Below, one piece after another: positions 1 to 5,984 of a DNA stretch of 7,285 bases (positions within the stretch are counted from its first letter, which is position 1; each line of letters begins with the position of its first letter). Under the pieces are notes generated by a model. The model was not told where the DNA came from, made no database searches, and saw only the letters and a list, made by a program, of their open reading frames with translations. Source of the DNA: JAJNPS01 sp031426185 (GTDB taxonomy: Bacteria > Pseudomonadota > Alphaproteobacteria > Rhodobacterales > Rhodobacteraceae); assembly GCA_031426185.1 (NCBI GenBank), contig JANPKV010000396.1:1-7285 (forward strand). Direction: 5' to 3'. The position numbers were made by a program, and so were the translations under genes.

Positions 1-65
1 CCCCAGGCAAAGCCGAAGGCGTCGACATCGCCTGGATAGACAAAGTTCTTTTCGGACCGGGTCAT
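1..65 (-). CDS. 5' end of an unidentified third gene of the Tm-1-like operon (possibly cupin-like), partial
   Basis: An ATG at 65-63 opens a frame that stays open to the window edge and reads MTRSEKNFVYPGDVDAFGFAW. The ATG overlaps the TGA stop of the PEP-hydrolase-like gene in an ATGA arrangement (65-62), which is typical of translational coupling. A purine-rich GGGAAG lies just upstream, inside the end of that gene. Only 21 complete codons are visible, so no domain can be assigned from sequence. The short aromatic and glycine-rich opening resembles the start of small cupin-fold proteins, and cupins do occur beside UPF0261/PEP-hydrolase pairs, but this is a guess from memory. The existence of a gene here is better supported than its identity. 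Confidence 0.55.
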   Translation of the reverse strand, partial: MTRSEKNFVYPGDVDAFGFAW

Positions 66-904
66 GATTTCTTCCCTGTTGTCAGCGATTTGAAGGCCTG
101 CACCTGCGCCTTGATCGCCAGTTCCACGGGCAGCCGTTCGATCGAGCTGGCACCGTAAAAGCCGTGGCAATCGGGGGCACGGTCCAGAATGTAGCGGGCG
201 TCCTCGGGCATCGAGATCGGGCCACCGTGACAGAGCACAAGCACATCCGGCCTGAGCGACAGCGCCGCCTCGGCAATCGCCGCGATCTCGGTCACGCATT
301 GATCCAGCGACTTGGCCGCGACCGCCCCCACCTCGCCCCCGGTGGTCACGCCCATATGCGCCACGATCAGGTCTGCGCCCGCGCGGGTCATGGCGCGCGC
401 CTCGTCGGGGGTAAAGACATAAGGCGTGGTCAAAAGGTCCATCGCGTGGGCGGCGGCGATCATGTCCACCTCCAGCCCGAACCCCATGCCGGTTTCCTCA
501 AAGCTTTGCCGCATGGTGCCGTCAAAGAGACCGACGGTGGGGAAGTTCTGCACCCCGGAAAACCCCAGATCCTTGATCTGTCGCAGAAACTGCGGCAGCA
601 GCATGAAGGGGTCGGTGCCGTTGACACCCGCGAGGACTGGAGTGTAGCGCACCACCGGCAGCACCTCGCGCGCCATGTCGACGACGATGTCATTGGCATT
701 GCCAAAGGCAAGCAGACCGGCGGCCGACCCGCGCCCCGCCATGCGGTAACGCCCCGAGTTGTAGATGACGATCAGGTCGATCCCGCCCGCCTCTTCGGAC
801 TTGGCGGACAGCCCCGTGCCGGCGCCGCCTCCGATGATGGGGCGGCCCTCACGGCGCATGGTCTGGAACCTTTCCAGCAGAACCTGACGGGGAATGGCGG
901 GCAC
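62..904 (-). CDS. Phosphoenolpyruvate hydrolase family protein (TIM-barrel; homolog of the C-terminal half of plant Tm-1)
   Basis: This is a 280-residue protein of the PEP_hydrolase/TIM-barrel family (the PF09370 type), probably cytoplasmic. Conserved blocks appear in order: GAGTGLSAKSEEAGG (27-41), DLIVIYNSGRYRMAGRG (43-59), GNAND (68-72), LAGVNGTDPF (91-100), GVQNFPTVGLFDGT (117-130), ETGMGFGLEVDMI (137-149), the phosphate-loop-like CHGGPI (225-230) and GFYGASSIERLP (248-259). The family belongs to the PEP mutase/isocitrate-lyase-like barrels, but its physiological substrate is not established, so the name is by homology only. The reading frame is open much further upstream. I chose the GTG at 904 because it has an AAGGAG Shine-Dalgarno seven bases away and the conserved domain begins about 20 residues later; an earlier start would lie inside the preceding gene. 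It follows the Tm-1-like gene after 11 bases and overlaps the next gene by four. Confidence 0.93.
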   Translation of the reverse strand: MPAIPRQVLLERFQTMRREGRPIIGGGAGTGLSAKSEEAGGIDLIVIYNSGRYRMAGRGSAAGLLAFGNANDIVVDMAREVLPVVRYTPVLAGVNGTDPFMLLPQFLRQIKDLGFSGVQNFPTVGLFDGTMRQSFEETGMGFGLEVDMIAAAHAMDLLTTPYVFTPDEARAMTRAGADLIVAHMGVTTGGEVGAVAAKSLDQCVTEIAAIAEAALSLRPDVLVLCHGGPISMPEDARYILDRAPDCHGFYGASSIERLPVELAIKAQVQAFKSLTTGKKS

Positions 905-911
905 GGAGTGG

Positions 912-917
912 CTCCTT
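912..917 (-). promoter_or_regulatory. Shine-Dalgarno site fixing the GTG start at 904
   Basis: On the minus strand, AAGGAG lies seven bases before the GTG at 904-902 and shares bases with the TAA stop of the preceding Tm-1-like gene. The placement suggests that ribosomes ending the first gene re-initiate on the second. It also argues against the longer open frame that extends back to about 1183. Confidence 0.8.
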
Positions 918-2100
918 AATGGGAAATCTCGGCGAAAGCCGCAAGGACGGCCTCGGCAAAGGCGTCGTCGTTGATGTGATGCGCAAGGCGGGTCAGACGG
1001 CGGCTGGCGGTGTGCTGCAACCCGCTGTCCAGCGCGTCGAACAGGGCAGCATCGGCCACCGGGTCCCAGAACGCCCCGCCCGGCACGTCCAGCGCCGAAA
1101 CCCCACCCAAGGGCAGAAGCACATGCACCGGCCCGTCGCAGCGGTTCAGCTTGTCGGCAATCCAGGTGCCGATGGCGGCGCATTCCGCCGGCGTGGTGCG
1201 CATCAGCGTCACATTCGCGTTGTGGCGGTAGAACAAGCGATCCTTGTAGCGGTCAGGCACCGTATCGGGCGCCCAGAAGTTCACCATGTCACAGGCCCCG
1301 ACCGAACCGACATAGGGCACCCCGGTGCGGGCGATGCAGTCCAGCCGGTCAGGCCCCGCCGGCAGCACGCCGCCGCACAGAAGGTCTGCCACCTCGGTCG
1401 TCGTGATGTCGATGACGCCGGTCAGAAAACCGCTGTCGACCAGCGCCTCCATGCTGCGCCCTCCGGTGCCGGTGGCGTGAAACACCATGGCCTCGACATC
1501 GGTGCCCAACCCCGCGACGATCCTGGTCACCGCCGGGGTGGTGACGCCGAACATGGTCAGCCCGACCGAGGGCGTCAGGCCCGGCGTCGGCAGGGGCGTG
1601 GTGGCCATGGCGGTGACCGCGGCCGCGGCCTGGACCAGAATGACCCGACTGATCCGGTTCAAACCCGCCAGATCGGTGATGGACGGCATCATGACGATGT
1701 CGCTGACCCCGACATAAGGTGCGGTATCGCCCGACGCGAGCGTGGAGACCATCACCTTGGGCACCCCGATCGGCAGGGCCCGCATGCCCGCCGTGACGAT
1801 CGCCGTGCCGCCGCTGCCGCCGATGCCGATCACGCCGCCGATATCGTCGCGCCCGGCGATAAAGGCGGCAAAGGCGTCCGCCATCGCCGACACCACCGCC
1901 CCCCGGTCCTTCAGGTCCAGCAGCCCTGCAACGCCGTGCCCGGCCACCTCGGTCGCCGGAATGCCGGGGGCAATCGCAGGCTGACGCGTGCCCACGTCCA
2001 CAATGACCGGATCACCGCCAGTCTGGCGAATCGCCTCAGCCAGAAACCGCAGTTCCGCACCCTTGGTATCTGCGGTCCCCACCACGTAAATCCGGCGCAT
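916..2100 (-). CDS. Tm-1-like ATP-binding domain protein (UPF0261 family)
   Basis: This is a 394-residue protein matching the UPF0261/Tm-1-like ATP-binding family, which has two Rossmann-like subdomains. Family blocks visible are an N-terminal GTADTKG (8-14), a glycine-rich GIGGSGGT (92-99), STLASGDTAPYVGVSDIVMM (119-138) with PSITDLAGLNRISR directly after it, MFGVTTPA (183-190) and FHATGTGGRSME (207-218). The glycine-rich loops are the likely nucleotide-binding parts. I chose the ATG at 2100 because the family normally opens with a strand running directly into GTADTKG, and GGAAGG sits nine bases upstream; the frame extends to a GTG at 2166, but that adds 22 unconserved residues. The family matches the N-terminal, viral-replicase-binding half of tomato Tm-1. 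Its bacterial reaction is not known to me. It is the first gene of a divergent operon and is followed 11 bases later by the partner corresponding to the other half of Tm-1. Confidence 0.94.
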   Translation of the reverse strand: MRRIYVVGTADTKGAELRFLAEAIRQTGGDPVIVDVGTRQPAIAPGIPATEVAGHGVAGLLDLKDRGAVVSAMADAFAAFIAGRDDIGGVIGIGGSGGTAIVTAGMRALPIGVPKVMVSTLASGDTAPYVGVSDIVMMPSITDLAGLNRISRVILVQAAAAVTAMATTPLPTPGLTPSVGLTMFGVTTPAVTRIVAGLGTDVEAMVFHATGTGGRSMEALVDSGFLTGVIDITTTEVADLLCGGVLPAGPDRLDCIARTGVPYVGSVGACDMVNFWAPDTVPDRYKDRLFYRHNANVTLMRTTPAECAAIGTWIADKLNRCDGPVHVLLPLGGVSALDVPGGAFWDPVADAALFDALDSGLQHTASRRLTRLAHHINDDAFAEAVLAAFAEISH

Positions 2101-2131
2101 TTGCCCAAGCCTTCCATGGGGATAGCGGGCA

Positions 2132-2153
2132 GCCGGTGCCTGTGCACCCCGGC
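2132..2153 (-). other. Possible hairpin in the 5' leader of the Tm-1-like operon
   Basis: The inverted repeat GGTGC-CTGT-GCACC (2135-2148) can be extended by three more pairs (2132-2134 with 2151-2153) across a two-base bulge. It lies 32-53 bases upstream of the Tm-1-like start codon, so it would fall in the leader RNA. It could be a leader structure, a protein-binding palindrome, or chance in GC-rich DNA. I see no riboswitch signature. Confidence 0.22.
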
Positions 2154-2164
2154 GGCCAAGCCCC

Positions 2165-2193
2165 ACTATGGCCGCAAAGAAACTCTTTGAAAA
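2165..2193 (-). promoter_or_regulatory. Weak candidate promoter for the Tm-1-like operon
   Basis: Read on the minus strand, TTTTCA (2193-2188) and CATAGT (2170-2165) are separated by 17 bases. Each matches four of six consensus positions of a housekeeping sigma factor. It overlaps the rightward promoter elements, so one bound repressor could silence both directions. The match is poor and the real promoter could lie elsewhere between 2101 and 2222. Confidence 0.2.
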
Positions 2194-2216
2194 GCATTTT
2201 GGGATGTGCGTATCAT
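2187..2216 (+). promoter_or_regulatory. Candidate sigma70-type promoter of the tetR-type gene, giving a leaderless transcript
   Basis: TTGAAA (2187-2192) and TATCAT (2211-2216) are separated by 18 bases, in the most AT-rich stretch of the window. A start point about seven bases after the -10 box would fall at 2221-2224, on or next to the ATG at 2223. No Shine-Dalgarno sequence precedes that ATG at a normal distance; the nearest GGGA is at 2201-2204, 18 bases away. This is consistent with a leaderless mRNA. Confidence 0.45.
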
Positions 2217-2234
2217 TCTGAAATGAGCGTATCA
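2208..2234. promoter_or_regulatory. Candidate regulator-binding site: direct repeat and palindrome over the -10 box and start codon
   Basis: GCGTATCA occurs twice, at 2208-2215 and 2227-2234, with a 19-base period (about two helical turns). Between and overlapping the copies is the perfect palindrome TCATT-CTGA-AATGA (2213-2226). The site covers the proposed -10 box and the start codon of the TetR gene. TetR proteins commonly bind as dimers to such palindromes beside or within their own promoters, so autorepression is a natural inference. The palindrome arms are only five bases, so chance cannot be excluded. Confidence 0.35.
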
Positions 2235-2867
2235 GAGGCTGACAACGATGCCGCCCCGGCGCCCCTGACCGGGGCGAGCGCCCGGACGCGCGATCTGATG
2301 GTGCGCACGGCGGTCGGGTTGATGCAGATGGGCAAGACCCCCTCTGTCAGCGATGCCGCCGAGGCGGCGGGAGTGTCGCGGGCCACCGCCTACCGGTATT
2401 TTCCCTCGCAATCCGCGCTGATCGAGGCGGTGGTGGATCATGCATTGGGGCCAATCCTGCTTTGGGACAGTCCGTCGCTGGACGCCGAAGAGCGCGTCAG
2501 CGACCTTTTGGCGTCGTCAAGTCACCGGATCGTCGAGTTTGAGGCGACCTTCAAGGCGGCCTTGGGTCTGTCGCTGGCCCAGTGGGCGCAAAGACGCAGC
2601 GACACCGCACCGACAGGCCCGCAATTCCAGCGCGGCCACCGCATCGAGCTTTTGCAGCGCGCGCTCGCCCCGCTTCACGGCCGGTTGACCGAGGCCGAGT
2701 TCGGCAGGCTGACAAAGGCCCTGTCGCTGACCTTCGGGCTGGAGGTGGTTCTGGTGCTGAAGGATATCTGCCGGGTCGAGGTGGACGAGATGCAGGAATT
2801 GGCGGTCTGGGCGGCGCGCACCCTGGTGCGGGCGGCCCTGGCCGAGGCGGAACAGGCTGCCGCCTGA
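2223..2867 (+). CDS. TetR/AcrR-family transcriptional regulator
   Basis: This is a 214-residue protein of normal TetR length. After a short disordered, Ala- and Pro-rich N-terminus, a helix from about residue 21 leads into the helix-turn-helix SVSDAAEAAGVSRATAYRYF (41-60), a typical TetR recognition block. The remaining part (about 65-205) is predicted helical and would form the ligand-binding and dimerisation domain; it is not recognisably close to a TetR member of known ligand. The frame is open back to 2136, but the ATG at 2223 is preferred because it keeps the whole DNA-binding domain and sits where the proposed promoter would start transcription. It is divergent from the Tm-1-like operon and 60 bases upstream of the TIM-barrel gene on the same strand, so it could control both arms in response to a pathway metabolite. 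Confidence 0.92.
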   Translation: MSVSEADNDAAPAPLTGASARTRDLMVRTAVGLMQMGKTPSVSDAAEAAGVSRATAYRYFPSQSALIEAVVDHALGPILLWDSPSLDAEERVSDLLASSSHRIVEFEATFKAALGLSLAQWAQRRSDTAPTGPQFQRGHRIELLQRALAPLHGRLTEAEFGRLTKALSLTFGLEVVLVLKDICRVEVDEMQELAVWAARTLVRAALAEAEQAAA

Positions 2868-2905
2868 TGTGGGTTGGAATACGTCGGGCGGGACTGCTGG
2901 CCGCC
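2845..2905 (+). other. Two short GC hairpins at the end of the TetR gene and in the following gap
   Basis: AGGCGG (2845-2850) pairs with CCGCCT (2860-2865) across nine bases, overlapping the TetR stop codon. GGCGG (2887-2891) pairs with CCGCC (2901-2905), again with a nine-base loop. Neither is followed by a T-run, so they are not convincing intrinsic terminators. They could reduce read-through or stabilise the mRNA of the downstream genes. I see no clear separate promoter in the 60-base gap at 2868-2927. Confidence 0.2.
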
Positions 2906-2917
2906 ATTGATTGCTTG

Positions 2918-2923
2918 GGAGGG
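2918..2923 (+). promoter_or_regulatory. Shine-Dalgarno site fixing the ATG start at 2928
   Basis: GGAGGG ends four bases before the ATG at 2928. It is the strongest ribosome-binding sequence in the gap after the TetR gene. It favours this ATG over the in-frame TTG at 2874, which lacks such a site. Confidence 0.75.
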
Positions 2924-2927
2924 CACA

Positions 2928-3980
2928 ATGTCATCGCATACGAATACATATCCAAAACTTCATAACGCCGCCTGGCCCGGCATCGTCGGCAAGGGCGCGC
3001 CGGACAGCGAACCGATCATCGCGCTGGACACACTGTTGCAGCTGACGGCCAATGCGCGCGCCGGCGACCAGAAGTTCGACGGCATCGACCTATTCATCAC
3101 TGCCCCGCATTTCCCGATTGATGCCGACGCCGGCGAGGTGCGGCGGATGTCGGATCATATCGCCAGTTACGGGCTGAAAGTCGGCTCGTTCGTGGCGCCC
3201 ATCTGGGGCGGTGCCGGGGGTGGCTCTGCCATGGGCAGCGCCGATGATCGCGCCCGGTTCCTGACCCAGGTCCGCAAGGCCTGTGCCATTGGCCAACAGA
3301 TGCGCGAGATCGGCATCCGCCCCACCGGCGGCATCCGGGTGGACAGCTCGACCGGCGTCGCTGACTGGGACAAGGACCCGGTGGGCGGCACCAAGCTGAT
3401 TGCCGAAACCTTCCGCGAGGCCGGCAAGATCGCCCAGGACCACGGCGAGATCATCGTGGCCGAGGGCGAGATCTGCTGGGGCGGCATGCATTCCTGGCGC
3501 GAGAATGTGAAACTCTTGGAGATGGTCGGCATGCCGGGCGTCGTCGGCTATCAGGCGGACATGGCCCATTCCATGCTGTTCGTCCTGGGTGCCAATGCCG
3601 AACAGGACCGCCTCTTGCCGGCCGATTTCGACTGGTCCGACAAGGCAGGTCTGGACGCCGCCTACAGGCAGGTGGCCGATGCGCTGCGCCCCTGGACGCT
3701 GGATTTCCACGTGGCCCAGAACGACGGCACCACCTTTGGGTCGGGCGACCACGAGAAGACGGGACGACATTGCCGGATTGACGACCCCAACGGGCGGCTG
3801 GATGTCGTCAAGCACGCCGGATACTGGCTGCGCGACAATGGCGTGCTGACCAAGAAGATGCGCCATATCTGCTGGGACGGCTGCATGTTCCCGAACTCCG
3901 TGATGGAAAGCCAGGAGACGTGGAACAAGATTCTGGCCGCAATGGTCTCTGTGCGCGATGCGCATGGCTGGACGGAATAG
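2928..3980 (+). CDS. Sugar isomerase/epimerase-like TIM-barrel protein (xylose isomerase-like superfamily)
   Basis: This is a 350-residue soluble protein of the AP-endonuclease-2/xylose-isomerase-like TIM-barrel superfamily, longer than the usual 260-300. Superfamily-style metal-ligand candidates are Glu179 or Glu181 in VAEGEICWGG, Asp211 in YQADMAHS, His261 in DFHVAQNDG, and an acidic residue late in the chain such as Asp317 in HICWDGCMFPN (313-323). A conserved-looking stretch GDHEKTGRHCRIDDPNGRLD (273-292) followed by a HAGYWLRD block (296-303) is characteristic of a subgroup found beside Gfo/Idh dehydrogenases. By analogy with keto-sugar pathways it may isomerise, beta-eliminate or hydrate a 3-keto-sugar made by the neighbouring dehydrogenase; the reaction is not determined from sequence. 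It is the first structural gene of the plus-strand operon, with the dehydrogenase starting six bases after its TAG stop. Confidence 0.85.
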   Translation: MSSHTNTYPKLHNAAWPGIVGKGAPDSEPIIALDTLLQLTANARAGDQKFDGIDLFITAPHFPIDADAGEVRRMSDHIASYGLKVGSFVAPIWGGAGGGSAMGSADDRARFLTQVRKACAIGQQMREIGIRPTGGIRVDSSTGVADWDKDPVGGTKLIAETFREAGKIAQDHGEIIVAEGEICWGGMHSWRENVKLLEMVGMPGVVGYQADMAHSMLFVLGANAEQDRLLPADFDWSDKAGLDAAYRQVADALRPWTLDFHVAQNDGTTFGSGDHEKTGRHCRIDDPNGRLDVVKHAGYWLRDNGVLTKKMRHICWDGCMFPNSVMESQETWNKILAAMVSVRDAHGWTE

Positions 3981-3986
3981 GGGGCA

Positions 3987-5123
3987 ATGATGGCAAAACC
4001 TCTCAACATCGGCATGGTCGGCTATGGCTTCATGGCGCGCGCCCATTCCAATGCCTGGTCCAGCGTTTCGCATTTCTTTGACACAGGCTATCGCCCGGTC
4101 CTGAAGGCTGTCGCCGCCCGCAACACCGAAAAAGCGGGCGGGTTTGCCGGGATGTGGGGCTATGAACGGGTTGAAAGCGACTGGCGCAAGCTGGTCGAGG
4201 CACCCGATATCGACGTGATCGACGTTTGCGTTCCCAACGACCTGCACGCCGAGATTTCCATCGCCGCGGCCAAGGCCGGCAAGATGGTGACCTGCGAAAA
4301 ACCTCTCGCCCGGACCGCCGCCGAGGCCATGCCGATGATCGACGCGGTGGAGGCCGCCGGCGTGCCCAACATGGTATGGTACAACTATCGCCGCGTGCCG
4401 GCGGTGATGCTGGTCAAGCACCTTGTCGAAAGCGGCAGGCTGGGCAAGATCTTCCATTACCGCGCCAAGTTCCTGCAAGACTGGACCATCTCACCCGACG
4501 TGCCGCAAGGCGGTGCGGGCACGTGGCGGCTGGATGTGGAGGCGGCGGGGTCAGGTGTGACCGGCGATCTGCTGGCACATTGCCTTGATACCGCAATGTG
4601 GATCAACGGCGGGATATCGTCGCTGACCGCGATGACCGAAACCTTCGTCAAGAAACGCAAGCACGCCGAGACGGGCAAGGTTCAGGCCGTGGGCATCGAC
4701 GACGCCGCCGCAGTGCTGACCCGCTTTGCCAATGGCTCGCTCGGCACGTTCGAATCCACCCGCTATGCCCGAGGCCACAAGGCCGCCTATACGCTGGAGA
4801 TCAATGGCGAAAAGGGGTCGCTGGCGTGGGATTTGCACGACCTGAACCGTCTGCAGTTCTTTGACCACAGCATCGAGGGCCAGTTGCGCGGCTGGACCAA
4901 TATTCTGGTGACGGATGGCGATCATCCCTATCTGGGTAAATGGTGGGTGCCGGGGCTGATCATCGGCTATGAGCACTCCTTCACGCATCAGGTGGCCGAT
5001 TTCCTGACCGGCCTCGCCACCGGCACCCCTGCCTCGCCCACCTTCCGCGAGGCGTTGGCCGCCAATCAGGTCTGCGATGCCATCATCGCCTCGGGTCAAT
5101 CGGGCAAGTGGGTGAGCTTGTGA
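3987..5123 (+). CDS. Gfo/Idh/MocA-family NAD(P)-dependent sugar dehydrogenase
   Basis: This is a 378-residue cytoplasmic oxidoreductase with an N-terminal Rossmann fold (dinucleotide loop GMVGYGFMARAH, 9-20), the EKP motif with likely catalytic Lys105 in CEKPLAR, and the C-terminal catalytic motif GDLLAHCLD (193-201) supplying Asp194 and His198. From memory, blocks such as YNYRRVPAVMLVK (132-144) and FLQDW (162-166) resemble levoglucosan dehydrogenase of Arthrobacter, which oxidises the sugar C3 hydroxyl. A 3-oxidation of a sugar or glycoside is therefore the best guess, but the substrate is open. Two ATGs are adjacent (3987 and 3990). The G-run at 3980-3984 is spaced better for the second, so the true protein may be one residue shorter. 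It begins six bases after the preceding gene and overlaps the next by four, implying co-translation. Confidence 0.93.
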   Translation: MMAKPLNIGMVGYGFMARAHSNAWSSVSHFFDTGYRPVLKAVAARNTEKAGGFAGMWGYERVESDWRKLVEAPDIDVIDVCVPNDLHAEISIAAAKAGKMVTCEKPLARTAAEAMPMIDAVEAAGVPNMVWYNYRRVPAVMLVKHLVESGRLGKIFHYRAKFLQDWTISPDVPQGGAGTWRLDVEAAGSGVTGDLLAHCLDTAMWINGGISSLTAMTETFVKKRKHAETGKVQAVGIDDAAAVLTRFANGSLGTFESTRYARGHKAAYTLEINGEKGSLAWDLHDLNRLQFFDHSIEGQLRGWTNILVTDGDHPYLGKWWVPGLIIGYEHSFTHQVADFLTGLATGTPASPTFREALAANQVCDAIIASGQSGKWVSL

Positions 5124-5971
5124 AACTGGGCTTCAACCTCCTGCTCTGGACCATCCACGCGACGGACGACCAACTCGGCATCATGCAGGACCTCAAGGAT
5201 ACCGGCTATGACGGTGTCGAGATCCCGATCTTCATGGGAGACCCCGCCCATTTCCGCGCTTTGGGGGCACGGATCGCCGACATGGGGCTGCAAGCCACCG
5301 GGATCGGCGTCATGCCCGGTGGCGGCAAAAGCTGCGTCTCGCCAGACAAGGCCGAACGCGCCTTAGCACTTGACCACATCAAATGGCTGGTGGACTGCAC
5401 CCATGCCTTGGGCGGCAAGCTTTGCTCCGGCCCGTTTCACCAACCCTTGGGGGAATTCTCGGGGCTGCCACCCCAGGCCGACGAACTGGCGCGTCTGGCC
5501 GAGGTTCACAAGGCCGCGGCACACTATGCTGCCACGGCGGGGGTGACCCTTGCGGTTGAGCCCCTCAACCGCTTTGAATGCTACATCCTGAACACCGCCG
5601 CCGCCGCCACCGCCCTTGTCGAACAGGTGAATGAGCCAAATTACGGCTATCTCTACGACACCTTCCATTCCAACATCGAGGAGAACTCGGTCGAAGGTGT
5701 CATTGCGCCGACCGCCCATGCCATCAGGCACGTCCACATCTCGGACAACACGCGCGGCGTGCCGGGGGCTGGGCATATCGACTTTGCCGCCGTCTTTCGC
5801 GCGTTGCGCCGCGCGGGCTATGACGGCTGGATGACCGTCGAGGCATTTGGCTCCGCCCTGCCCGATCTGGCCGCCGCCACCAAGATCTGGCGTCCGCTGT
5901 TTGCCTCTCCCGATGAAGTGTACCGAAAAGCGTACCGCCTCATGCGCGACGGCTGGGATGCCGCCGCCTGA
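5120..5971 (+). CDS. D-tagatose 3-epimerase-like sugar isomerase/epimerase
   Basis: This is a 283-residue TIM barrel close in pattern to ketose 3-epimerases. The four metal ligands are visible in order: Glu147 (AVEPLNRFE), Asp180 (YLYDTFHSNIEE), His206 (RHVHISDN) and Glu241 (MTVEAFG). The two glutamates are equivalent to the catalytic pair of Pseudomonas D-tagatose 3-epimerase, and the NRFE and DTFHxNIEE signatures are shared. It probably interconverts or rearranges a keto-sugar through an enediolate with a divalent metal; the precise substrate is unknown. I chose the GTG at 5120, which overlaps the dehydrogenase stop as GTGA and gives the usual KLGFNLLLW opening. An in-frame GTG at 5108 would add four residues. 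It is the last gene of the plus-strand group and ends 13 bases from the convergent transporter gene. Confidence 0.9.
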   Translation: MKLGFNLLLWTIHATDDQLGIMQDLKDTGYDGVEIPIFMGDPAHFRALGARIADMGLQATGIGVMPGGGKSCVSPDKAERALALDHIKWLVDCTHALGGKLCSGPFHQPLGEFSGLPPQADELARLAEVHKAAAHYAATAGVTLAVEPLNRFECYILNTAAAATALVEQVNEPNYGYLYDTFHSNIEENSVEGVIAPTAHAIRHVHISDNTRGVPGAGHIDFAAVFRALRRAGYDGWMTVEAFGSALPDLAAATKIWRPLFASPDEVYRKAYRLMRDGWDAAA

Positions 5972-5984
5972 TTTCGCGCCAGCT

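Noticed and set aside
164..919. Plus-strand open frame of 251 codons opposite the PEP-hydrolase-like gene
   Set aside because: The opposite strand carries unmistakable family motifs over the same span; this frame shows none.
905..1183. N-terminal extension of the PEP-hydrolase-like protein to an upstream start
   Set aside because: The extra 93 residues are Arg- and Gly-rich, lie within the Tm-1-like coding region, and are replaced by a well-placed GTG with AAGGAG.
2101..2166. Upstream GTG start for the Tm-1-like protein
   Set aside because: The extra 22 residues are unconserved-looking, and the family normally begins just before the GTADTKG motif.
919..2190. Long plus-strand open frame of 423 codons opposite the Tm-1-like gene
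   Set aside because: It mirrors the minus-strand gene; its translation is rich in Arg, His, Gly and Asp with no recognisable domain, as expected for the antisense of GC-rich coding DNA.
2136..2222. Upstream start for the TetR protein
   Set aside because: The added 29 residues resemble no TetR N-terminus, cross the proposed promoter, and lack a ribosome-binding site.
2845..2905. Intrinsic terminator between the TetR gene and the sugar operon
   Set aside because: The two hairpins are short and have no T-run after them, so termination cannot be claimed.
3090..4478. Minus-strand open frame of 462 codons opposite the TIM-barrel and dehydrogenase genes
   Set aside because: It spans two well-supported plus-strand genes and their junction, has no family motif, and shows the His-, Gly- and Ala-rich composition of an antisense shadow.
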